DNA from: Ursus arctos
Taxonomy: Eukaryota; Chordata; Mammalia; Carnivora; Ursidae
NCBI RefSeq assembly: GCF_023065955.2
Contig: NW_026622863.1
Coordinates: forward strand, 46,420,177-46,484,176
Reading direction: 5' to 3'
DNA: 64,000 bases
The position numbers and the translations under genes are program-made. Shown piece by piece: positions 55,353 to 64,000 of the stretch (positions are counted from its first letter, which is position 1; each line of letters starts with the position of its first letter). Under the pieces are notes generated by a model that did not search any database, was not told the DNA's origin, and saw only the letters and a list, made by a program, of their open reading frames with translations.

Positions 55353-56519
55353 AAATATTCTTTCTAAAGGGGGGACTGGAATATTCCAGATAGTCTTTAA
55401 TTAAACAACAAATGCATGAGCACCTCCTATCAGACTGTTGGTTCACAAGCACATTTCATTGTTTTCACTGAAGTGGCATGGCCCGATTTTTCACATATAC
55501 TAGTAAGTCAGGAAACTAAGCCCATCGGCCCACAAACCCCAACTGGGTTTCAATCCATGGTCATGACACCTGAGGGTACCTGTACACTCTCACCTTGTAG
55601 ATTTCTAATCCACTAGGTCGAGACCCCAGGTCCTGCATTCTGTATCACGCAAGGTACGTACGGCCTCGAAGAAAGACAAGTGGGGGAAGACAGAAAGCAA
55701 ACAGAATGTGTGTCAGTAACAGGAGCTACCAACTAAACACTCTTCCCGGCCAGGGCTGCTTCCAGACCTCGTCTTCATCATGCTCCCCCCGCCCCACCCC
55801 GGGGGAAGCACACGTGATCACCCATTTTTACAAATAAGCCACATCGGCTCACAGAAGTGAAGTCACCGACCAGATCCACACAGGTCACCAACACAGGAGT
55901 GTGAACGTGCATCTGTCCCACCAGGAGCTCCACATCCAGCTTCTTCCCGTGAACGGATTTACCTAAAGCAAGCCCAGCCTCCGAGCAATTCTGACTCAGC
56001 CCCACGGGAAAGCTCGTCCACACAATTGTCAAAGCAAATAGGATTAGAGGACACTAACAGCTGAATCCATGCTAACGACAGACAGGTCCTAGGCAGGGTG
56101 GAGACAGGACAGAGGCACAGAGGAGAGGTTTAAAAAGATCACAGAGTGAGGGGAGGAAATGTCCAGCTGGCTACACTTCTCCCCCGTCTGCGGCTGTATT
56201 CTCTAACCAGGCCCCAGCGCTCGCTGCCATCACCCCCCCCCCCCACGTGGATTGCAATCATAGGTCTTTTCTATCTCAGCCCCTGGTGTCCAGTGCGATA
56301 AGAGAAATTTTGATATCCACACCATCTATCCAGCGGCCCCGTGTGGCTATTTGAGGGCTTGAAAGGGGACTGAGGAACTGAATTTGAAGTTTGATTTCAT
56401 TTTAATGAACTTAGACTCAAACGCATGGCTAGTGGCTACCACATTGAATAGACCGCACTACACGGTGAGCTGCAGAGGTGAGGGCAGGGCCTCCCCGGGT
56501 GTGTCCCCCAACGTCCAAC

Positions 56520-56645
56520 AGGGGAACTGGTTGCTCTGGGTGCGACCTCTGGGGTCAGACTCCCTGGGTCCAAGTCCTGGCTCTTAACCTTGAGGAAGTG
56601 ACGTAATCTTGTTTGTACCTCAGTGTTTGCGTCTGTAAAATGGAG
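56520..56645 (-). repeat. MIR
   Basis: 'gggtccaagtcctggctctt' and 'acctcagtgtttgcgtctgt' plus 'aaaatgg' are reverse MIR. Confidence 0.7.
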
Positions 56646-56650
56646 CATTT

Positions 56651-56722
56651 TAGAGGGAGCGGCAGAGGGAGAGGGAGAAGCAGACTCCCCACTGAGCAGG
56701 GGATGCGAGACTCGATCTGGGC
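56651..56722 (-). mobile_element. CAN-SINE fragment
   Basis: Only 'gcggcagagggagaggga', 'gaagcagactccccactg' and 'gagactcgatctgggcc' remain; both ends lost. Confidence 0.75.
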
Positions 56723-56999
56723 CTGAAAAAGGGTCAGAAGTTATTGAATCTAAGTGCACAGCCAATGAATGTGTATTGAGTGATCTTTCCAACTTGTCTG
56801 GGTGAGAAATAAAAGTCGGGAAAGCAAATGCTCCTTCTGTTCTACGAGACCGCTCTGGGCATTCAGTGGTACCTGTAAAGTGCTTACCTCAGTGCCTGGC
56901 ACCTAGAAACAATGGAGGCCTTAAGAAGGTGAGCAAGCATTTACCTGGCAAACATCCCCTCTCTGTCAGTGCCAGAGACATAAAGACAGAAGAAATAAT

Positions 57000-57115
57000 A
57001 ACACAGAGGGAGCACCTTCCAGATGCCAGGTTCCGTCCTAACCATCTACGTGTATAAACCCATTTTAATCCCTCAACCCTCTGAGGCAGGCACATTATTA
57101 TTATTTACTTTAGGA
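57000..57115 (+). repeat. MIR fragment
   Basis: 'gatgccaggttccgtcctaa', 'cctctgaggcaggcac' and 'attattattattt' fit MIR sense. Confidence 0.6.
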
Positions 57116-57615
57116 TAGTAATATTGTTGCCTCTTGATTTTTTATTTTTTAAATGTTTGGCATTTCTTTGTTTGACACTGACTTTCTCTTCTATAAGCAG
57201 AATATATTTATCTAAATCAGGCAATTAACACTGGACATAAATTATCTAATTTGTGGGCTTTCTTGAGGGTTTTTTTTTTTTTTTTCCCAGTTGCTTAAAG
57301 AAAATTCTGGCTCATGCACTGTATTCTGTGGTCAGGCCTCTTTATTCCCCTTTCATTTGGAACACGGTCTCTGTCATCCTTTGTTTCGTGACATGGATAT
57401 TTCTGAGGAGCAGGTCAGCCGCTTTGTAGAAGGTCCCCAGTTTGGGCTTGTCAGATGTCCCCCCCCCGGTTAGACTCAGAACATTTTGCCCAGTACCACA
57501 GAAGCCACACTGTCCTTTCTCGGGGCGTCGTATCAGGAGGCCCAAGATGTGTGGGTCCCATTGCTAGTGATGTTAAATTTGATCACTCGGTTAAAGTGGT
57601 GCTTCCAGGTTTTTT

Positions 57616-57743
57616 CTTTCTTTTCTTTTTTTTTTTTTTAAGGATTTTATTTTTAAGTAATCTCTATGCCCCGCATGGGGCTTGAACTCACTATCCTGAG
57701 ATCAAGAGTCATATGCTCCTAGGACTGAGCTAGCCAGGCGCTC
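57616..57743 (-). mobile_element. Old CAN-SINE (short form)
   Basis: 'aagtaatctctatgccccgc', 'gagatcaagagtcatatgct', 'gccaggcgctcc'. Flanked by 'ccaggttttttctt'/'ggaggttttttctg'. Confidence 0.88.
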
Positions 57744-57849
57744 CGGAGGTTTTTTCTGTTTATGTCAATATTCCTTCCTATGAAATTAAGTACCTCTTGG
57801 GGAGATCATTTGTGACCATGTAAATATGTTATTCCTCAAACTTAAGCCC

Positions 57850-58615
57850 CCTAGTTTCAGCATCTACAGTATGTTTTTTTCAACACCACCCAGCAACTAC
57901 CTCATTTCTGACACGGTCTACCTGGAGGGTGGCAGATCCCACAGGTGAAGGGCTCAGTGCCACGACCCCCCACATCCCCACTTGGGGGGCTTCTCACCAA
58001 CTGTAGATGGAGGCTCCCACAGGTCCCTCCTTGGGTTCAATTAATTTGCCAGGGCAGCTCACAGGACTCGGAGAAACATTTTACTTACTACATCACCAGT
58101 TTATTATAAAAAGTAGAACTCGGAACAGGCAGAAGGAAGAGACGCATAGGGCGAGGTATGGGGGACGCTCCATGCTCTCCGAAGGCACCACTCCCCCCAC
58201 ATCTCCAGGAGATCACTGACCCAGAAGCTCTCCAAACCCCATCCTTTTGGGTTTTTATGCAGGACTTCACTGCATAGGCAAGACTGATTAAATCACTGGC
58301 TCCTGGGGACTGATTTTGATCCCCAGCCCCTCTCCCCTCCCAGGAGCTCAGACCCAGTGGGAATGAAAGTTCCAACCCTCTAATCACCTGGTTGATTCCC
58401 CAGGCAACCAGCCCCCACCCTTCGGCACTTTCCAGAAGTCACCTTATTAACATGAACTCAAGGGTGAGGGAAAGGGGTTTGTTAGGAATATGAAGACACT
58501 TTTATTGCTCTTATTCAGGAAATTCCATAGGTTTTAGGAACTCTGTGCCAGAACCCGGGCCAAAGACCAAATATACATTTCTTATTATAAATCAAAATAT
58601 CACAGCATCTATTAT
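57850..58615 (-). repeat. ERV LTR, solitary, minus strand
   Basis: 'tttgccagggcagctcacag', 'caccagtttattataaaaag', 'ccagaagctctccaaacccc', 'ctctaatcacctggttgatt' and 'ttcttattataaatcaaaat' match an ancient ERVL-type LTR that I remember in part. On the minus strand it begins near 'tgctgtgatattttg'. No coding remnant attached. Confidence 0.65.
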
Positions 58616-58749
58616 TGGCTCCTGCCTGAATCAGTCACTTTTTTGAAGGTTCCCAAATGTTCTGATTTTATCACTCCCTCTACATTGACTTGCTGACTTG
58701 TGCTTATAAGAAAGAGCTTTCACTTATTTATTTATTGACTTACACCATT

Positions 58750-58959
58750 TTTAAAAAAGATTTCATTTATTTATTTTGAGAGAGAGAGCGCGCGCGCGCA
58801 CGCGCACGCGCAGGGTGGTAGGGGTGGGTAGCAGAGGGAAAAGCAGACCCTGCACTGAGCACGGATCCTGACTGGGGGCTCAATCTCACGACCCTCAGAT
58901 CATGACTTAAGCCAAAATCAAGAATCCGACACTTAACCAACTGAGCCACCCAGATGCCC
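58750..58959 (-). mobile_element. CAN-SINE with alternating GC/AC tract
   Basis: Minus strand. An alternating purine-pyrimidine run gcgcgcgcgcacgcgcacgc lies at about 58788-58810. Confidence 0.92.
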
Positions 58960-59134
58960 CGACTTCAACTCACACCCTTAATATCACTATGTAGTTATGG
59001 ATCCCTCTTTATTCAATGGGTTAGAACCCTTTATTATCATTTAACTTGGTGCTCAACTTGCCCCAGATTCGGTGATAGAGAATTTCGATGTGTCCTTTGG
59101 ACACATTCTTTGACTAGTTTCTTACTTTGTAGGT

Positions 59135-59280
59135 CACCTCTGTTTTAAAGATGAAGAAACTGAGGCACAGAGGACTTGAATAACTTGCCACGTTATACTG
59201 ATGGTAGCCACAGGACCAAGATTTGAAGGCAAGCATTGTGGGTCCAGAATCTAAGCTCTTAGCAACTCAACCACAGTGTG
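59135..59280 (+). repeat. MIR
   Basis: 'tttaaagatgaagaaactga', 'ggcacagaggacttgaataa' and 'agatttgaaggcaagcatt'. Confidence 0.85.
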
Positions 59281-59375
59281 TCTTTACCGGGGCCAAAACC
59301 ATGATTTCTTGTTCACAGCCATATCCCCACCACTCGTCACGATGCTTGACCATGGTACATGTTAAAAATGTATGA

Positions 59376-59484
59376 AGGGTCGTGTCTGCTTGTCTCCCTC
59401 TCCCTAGGCCCCTCCCCCGCCCGCATGGACTCCTGCGTGCGCGCATTCTCTCTCTCTCAAATAAATAAATAAATCTTTTTTAAA
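59376..59484 (+). mobile_element. CAN-SINE, 5'-truncated
   Basis: Pyrimidine-rich 3' half and (aaat)n tail only. Confidence 0.75.
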
Positions 59485-59499
59485 AGTGTATGAAATCTG

Positions 59500-59602
59500 G
59501 GGCACCTGGCTGGCTTAGCTGGGAAGAGCGTGCAACTCTTAATCTCAAGGTCATGAGTTCAAGCCCCATGTTGGGCATAGAGCCTACTTAATTAAAAAAA
59601 AG
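59500..59602 (+). mobile_element. Old CAN-SINE (short form)
   Basis: 'ggggcacctggctggcttag', 'caaggtcatgagttcaagcc', short A tail. Confidence 0.85.
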
Positions 59603-60004
59603 GCATGAAATGAATAAATGAGTACGAAATGAATAAATGAATGAATGACCCATCTGTCATATCCCTCAGGTCCTAACTTCCCTCCTTCCCAACTTTAAAT
59701 CCATTCTGAATCACGATAGTCTCTCTGTTGGCGTGCACGCTCAAGCCCCCAGCTTTGTCCTATTGACAAGGCAACTTGCCCATGTCCCCCTTTCCACCTG
59801 CTCAATGCCTGTACCCACGTAAGTGACAAAGCTGGAGAAAAGTCACACAACCCTGCTGGAAAGTCTTCCTTTAAATTCATGACTCATAACCTCCAGTGGG
59901 CCCTTAATTCTGCCTAGAAGTCAGCCTACACAGTCGAGTCCATTTCCCTTGTCTGCACTCTGATTTCATACCTTCTCAGCTCCCCCACAAAGCGACTCCT
60001 GTTA

Positions 60005-60900
60005 CCCCCTTGGACATCAAACAAGCGAGGAACAACTCAACATGATCCGTCTTCAGGGAGATGCACCCCAAAACCACCAGGAGATACTACAACATATCTA
60101 CAGATGGGCTAACATTTAAAAGACCTCCAGACGGGGCGCCTGGGTGGCACAGCGGTTAGGTGTCTGCCTTCGACTCAGGGCGTGATCCCGGCATTGTGGG
60201 ATCGAGCCCCACATCAGGCTCCTCCGCTAGGAGCCTGCTTCTTCCTCTCCCACTCCCCCTGCTTGTGTTCCCTCTCTCGCTGGCTGTCTTTATCTCTGTC
60301 AAATAAATAAATAAAATCTTTAAAAAATAAATAAATAAAATAAATAAATAAAAGACCTCCAGACGACACCGTATGTTGACGAGAATGTGGAGTTACAAGA
60401 ATTCTTGTTCATTAGCAGGACTGGGGAACAGTCCAACCGGTTTTGAAGAGAGTCTGGTAGTTTCTTCCTGAGATGAACCCCCGCCAATCCTGACACAGCA
60501 GTTCTCCTGCTGAGAATTTTCACATGAGCAATGAAAGCTTATGTCCATAAAAGTAAATGTACAAGAACGTTCATAGCGGGCTTTATCCATAAGAGCCCCA
60601 AACTGGAAACAGCACAGGTGTCCACCAAGAAAAGAATAAACAAACAAACCATGATATTCCACATTCTGTGGAGAGAACAAACGAGGACATGCTGTTATGT
60701 GTCTATTCATGCAAAGTTCTAAGGCTTTAGAGGTTGAGTACTTGAAACGTCTTAGCGCGAGTTGAAATGTGATATAAGCATAAAACACACAAGGCATTCC
60801 AGAGACTGGGTACAAAAACCCCATAAAATATCTCATTAATAATGGTTTTATATGGATTACTTATTTAAATGATAATATCTGTATATAGGAGGTTAACGTC
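60005..60900 (+). mobile_element. L1 LINE, ORF2 3' part, split by a SINE
   Basis: 'caccaggagatactacaaca', 'gagaatgtggagttacaaga', 'cccaaactggaaacagcaca' and 'ggtgtccaccaagaaaagaa' in order. Confidence 0.8.
60133..60349 (+). mobile_element. CAN-SINE, young type, perfect target-site duplication
   Basis: aaaagacctccagac at 60118-60132 and 60350-60364. (aaat)n tail. Confidence 0.96.
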
Positions 60901-60927
60901 CATTATTGAAATTAACCACACCCATGG

Positions 60928-61022
60928 GACGCCTGGCTGGCTCAGTTCGCAGAGCATGGAACTCTTGATCTGGGGTTCAAGCCCCATATTGGACATGGAG
61001 CCTACTTCATCAAAAAAAAAAA
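60928..61022 (+). mobile_element. Old CAN-SINE (short form)
   Basis: 'gggacgcctggctggctcag', 'gatctggggttcaagcccca', A tail. Confidence 0.85.
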
Positions 61023-61039
61023 TTTTTTTTTTTTTTACT

Positions 61040-61890
61040 TTATAAATAAGGCTAAAGCAGAACCACGTATATTTCTAACATTTTACTGGAGCACTAACTT
61101 CTAGAACCACTCAAGGATTACCTGGTTCTCGGGGCGGGGGGGATGTAGCTTTGTATGTCCTACTACTGATTAGGGCCCTGCCTCTTTAAGGTTTAGATTT
61201 AACTATGCAAACGATAAAAAGATTGATAAACTGCAAGCAATTTTGCCCGGTAAGATGCAAATGATTCCAGCTGTGAATGATTTCTGCCCAGTAGACAACG
61301 GAACCCCAACACCGCACCTGTCAGGGGTATGGCAGGAGAGGCTCTAGAGAGGCCAGCACTCCGTCTGAACTCAACTCAGCCGAAACAAAGAGCAGTTGAG
61401 TTTTTAAAAGGTGGGGTGATCGGAGATCTTAGGTCATCTGTGTTTGCTAATTGGCTTTCCAAAGGAAAAGGAAATTTGCTAGTATCTCCGTGACAGGAGG
61501 CAGTTTTACAACTTGGAGGAAGGTGCCCACAGAAGCGAGGCTCTCACCCCACAGGGGAAACTGGGAGGCAGGGGTGCTATCTCCTTTGATACTTATATTT
61601 CAAAGAGCTGGCTCCCAGGTCCTAGAGAAAGACATTTTCTGGGCTGTAAAGCTGGCAGGAGGCTTTTAAAGACGTTTACATACATCTCAGAGGGCCAGAG
61701 AAGGAATTTATAATGACAAGTTTTCTAAAGTGAATGCTCTAAGAAAAGCGAGGTCTGGGGCTTCTGTGGTGAGGCCATCTGGATTCTGGAAGGGCCCGGG
61801 GTGAGAGGGAGGTCAGGGGCTTAAAAGCGGAGAGAAGCCTATTTCAAGTTTAGTCAAGCTGAGGGAAAAGTTACGGCCATGGCCACCGTG
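61040..61890. other. Repeat-free stretch of unknown function
   Basis: About 850 bases without SINE, L1, L2 or MIR signature in a repeat-dense area. It contains a perfect octamer ATGCAAAT at 61255-61262. Open frames are short and overlapping. No gene recognised. Confidence 0.3.
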
Positions 61891-61894
61891 GTCA

Positions 61895-62225
61895 CGCTCT
61901 GTAAAGCCGGTCTGCTTGGGTGCAAATCTGGGTTCTGGTACTTATTAGCTGGGTGACCTGGGGCGAGCTTCTCAACCTCTCTGGGTCTGGTTTCTTCCTC
62001 TTGTAAAATGCAGATGATTAATACTTACCTCACAGGGTGGCTGTGTAAATTATGTTAATCCAGGTACAGCACACAAAACAGTACCTGGTACACGGATTAC
62101 TTGCTGTGGGTAAATTCCTTTACCGTTCCGAGCCTCAGTTTCCCCAATCAACCCATCTGAGAACGTATATGGACAATTAAACGAGACTCTGGATGCAAAC
62201 ACCCTTAGTTCAGGCCTGGCAGTGT
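61895..62225 (-). repeat. Two adjacent MIR copies
   Basis: First copy: 'attagctgggtgacctgggg', 'cttgtaaaatgcagatgatt'. Second copy: 'gagcctcagtttccccaatc', 'caggcctggcagtgtgg'. Both reverse. Confidence 0.8.
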
Positions 62226-62614
62226 GGTAAGACTATTAAAGGTGATTAACATTCCACAACTAGAGTTACTATTACTGTTGGTCATGCTCTTGTTAATTTC
62301 CTTTTTTGTTCCTATAATCGTCATTTAGTATTGTGTGGTCATACTCCTCCTCATTAATAGTGATACTGGAAATATGATTATTATTCTGCTGTTGCCCACA
62401 TCTGGTCACCCTTCCATCAAGCAGTCCCAAAGTCTGCCAGGGCCTCCGTCCCAAGCCAGGCATTCCCTCCCAGGGGCCTCTACGCCTTCATCTGATTAAA
62501 AGAGATGGAGGTGGAGCTCAGGCCCCAAGTCCCCAACATGAAGCAGAGATTGACAGCAGCATCCTGGAGACCTCTGGACAAGTGGGATGCAGTGGCTAAG
62601 CCCACAGAATAATT

Positions 62615-62807
62615 TTTTTTTAAGATTTTATTTATTAATTTGACAGAGAGAGACAGCCAGCGAGAGAGGGAACACAAGCAGGGGGAGTGGGAGAGGAAGA
62701 AGCAGGCTCATAGCGGAGAAGCCTGATGTGGGGCTCGATCCCAGAACGCCGGGATCACGCCCTGAGCCGAAGGCAGATGCCCAACCGCTGTGCCACCCAG
62801 GTGCCCC
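62615..62807 (-). mobile_element. CAN-SINE, young type, perfect target-site duplication
   Basis: cccacagaataatt at 62601-62614 and 62808-62821. Confidence 0.96.
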
Positions 62808-62840
62808 CCCACAGAATAATTCTTAAGAAGCCAAACAGAT

Positions 62841-63029
62841 GGGGACGCCTGGGTGGCTCGGTTGGTTAAGCGTCTGCCTTCGGCTCAGGTCATGATCCCA
62901 GGGTCCTGGGATCAAGCCCCGCATCAGGCTCCCTGATCAATGGGGAACCTGCTTCTCCCTCTCCTCCTCCCCCTGCTTGTGCACTCTCGTGCTCTCTCTG
63001 TCAAATAAATAAAACCCTTAAAAATAATA
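62841..63029 (+). mobile_element. CAN-SINE
   Basis: Plus-strand element 33 bases after the minus-strand SINE, giving an inverted pair just downstream of the LYPD3 3' end. Confidence 0.93.
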
Positions 63030-63420
63030 AGTAGCTTTCACAGATTAACCTAGGCCTGTAATGGTAGTCATACCATTAAAAAAAAAAAAAAAAGTCAAGC
63101 AGATGACAAGGTGGGCGGGAGCTGGGGATGGTGTACCACCCATTAAACAAAGCTCCCCTCTGCTCCCAAACGTTGCTAAAAGCCCCATTCACCCTCGTCA
63201 CCGCTTAATGGTTCCACGGGGCATCCCCCTCACCAGTGGGATCACCCGCAAGCTGGCTAAACCCCAGGAAATGAAAGTTTAAACCCCAACTCCCCCCTGG
63301 GTTGTGGTTCTAGACCTCAGCTTCTCTGTTAAAGGTCTGGGCATTCCCACCCTAGCTCAGCTAAGAGGTTACAATAAGAGGTTAGTGTAAGAAATGAGTC
63401 CTTCAAAACACTATACAAAG

Positions 63421-63535
63421 GAATTAAACTTTTATTGAGACCTTTCTGTGCCAGAAGCTGACAACACAGGGGCATAAGGCACGGTCCCTGCCCTTGAGGA
63501 GCTCACAGTCTACTAAGGAAGTCAGATGCCCAAAC
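63421..63535 (-). repeat. L2 LINE 3' end forming the distal LYPD3 3' UTR
   Basis: The minus strand reads 'gactgtgagctcctcaaggg', 'cagggaccgtgcc' and 'ggtctcaataaaag', the canonical L2 3' terminus in the same direction as LYPD3. Confidence 0.8.
63431..63436 (-). terminator. LYPD3 poly(A) signal AATAAA, derived from L2
   Basis: Minus-strand AATAAA about 530 bases beyond the LYPD3 stop codon. Cleavage expected near 63405-63420. It is the only such signal I noticed between the stop codon and this point; use is inferred. Confidence 0.65.
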
Positions 63536-63963
63536 GATTGCCACAGAGATGGGGGGCAGGGGCAGCAGCCAGCAGAGGAAGGCACGATTATCCCGCTCCA
63601 CCCCCCATATTCCAGATTGGCTATAAGAAGGCAAATAGGAAGCTTATCATTGTTTCTCCCATCTTCCCTGTGACAGCCCTTACTTTTCTCGGTCCTCGGC
63701 CCCATGAGGCGAGGAGGGAGAGACAAAGATGAGGGAGATATTTGCTGCCTTCGAAAAGCTGCAACACCCTGGCAGGATATAGACAATAATAACTTTCTTT
63801 CCCAAAGCCGCAAACCAGTGCAGCAGAAGCCGGGGAGAGTCGGGGAGATTGGAAGAACAGGGGCTGGGCCAGCCCAGTCCAGTCCGGGAAAGGGAAGGAA
63901 TGGGAAGAGAGGGTGCCCAGGGCCAGTGAATAGGGCAAGATGGAGGTTTCTAGATGGAAAAAC

Positions 63964-64000
63964 TCATAGTAAGTTGCCAGCAGCCACAGCCAACAGAGGG
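63964..64000 (-). CDS. LYPD3: LYPD3 (C4.4A), last codons and stop
   Basis: The minus strand encodes PLLAVAAGNLL and then TGA at 63966-63964. Human LYPD3 as I recall it ends 'LLLAVAAGVLL', so this is the hydrophobic tail of the GPI-anchor signal in the final exon. LYPD3 is a two-LU-domain, Ser/Thr/Pro-rich GPI-anchored protein of stratified epithelia that binds laminins and AGR2. Position and strand agree with the human order TEX101 (+), LYPD3 (-). Only 12 codons are visible; the rest lies to the right. The 3' UTR runs to about 63410. Confidence 0.85.
   Translation of the reverse strand, partial: PLLAVAAGNLL

Larger units (their letters stand above)
63410..63963 (-). other. LYPD3 3' UTR (predicted)
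   Basis: Continues from the LYPD3 stop codon to the AATAAA at 63436-63431. The proximal part is unique sequence; the distal 115 bases are an L2 end. Open frames here are not expected to be translated. Confidence 0.7.

Noticed and set aside
1..64000. tRNA genes suggested by the tRNA-like boxes in many places
   Set aside because: All belong to heads of CAN-SINEs; none forms an intact cloverleaf with a proper 3' end outside a SINE.

Overview
This is mammalian nuclear DNA from a carnivore, not a prokaryotic or viral replicon. Evidence: about 50 tRNA-derived carnivore (CAN) SINEs, ancient L2, MIR and MLT1 repeats, and spliced genes with canonical GT/AG junctions. Many SINEs are a young type whose body contains 'gcgtgatccc' and 'tgagcctgcttcttcctctc'. 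From memory this is the SINEC1 type of bears and the giant panda, so I infer an ursid or close arctoid; other Caniformia are not excluded.

The window covers the LY6/uPAR (LU-domain) cluster syntenic to human 19q13.31. Three GPI-anchored LU-domain genes are visible. (1) The first three coding exons of CD177 (neutrophil antigen) lie on the minus strand at 35-846, with a TATA box at 899-906. (2) TEX101 (testis/sperm glycoprotein) is complete on the plus strand: five coding exons at 25693-27846, poly(A) signal at 28002. (3) The last codons and 3' UTR of LYPD3 (C4.4A) lie on the minus strand at about 63410-64000. All CD177 and TEX101 coding introns interrupt codons in phase 1, as is usual for LU-domain genes. 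Seen structure and homology are solid for TEX101 and CD177; LYPD3 rests on the GPI-signal tail, stop codon and poly(A) signal.

Layout: 0-1 kb CD177 5' end; 1-24 kb intergenic, with CAN-SINEs, L1, L2, MLT1, an unusual AT-rich 170-bp tandem repeat (10.7-11.5 kb) and three related copies of a local duplicated segment (9.4-13.1, 15.9-16.8 and 18.5-19.9 kb); 23.9-25.5 kb minisatellite and CpG-rich promoter with phased CCAAT boxes; 25.7-28.0 kb TEX101; 28-63.4 kb intergenic, dominated by L1/HAL1, L2, MIR, LTRs and nested SINEs, with no recognisable gene; 63.4-64 kb LYPD3 3' end.

The genes are neighbours by descent from LU-domain duplication, not an operon; they act in different tissues (neutrophil, testis, epithelium). 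I see no evidence of a novel multi-gene system. The most unusual signals are the 170-bp satellite array, a perfect 53-bp inverted repeat (49555-49607 / 51273-51325), the three-copy local duplication, the phased NF-Y-type CCAAT array upstream of TEX101, and an L2-derived poly(A) signal for LYPD3. Long open frames elsewhere are chance or repeat-derived.
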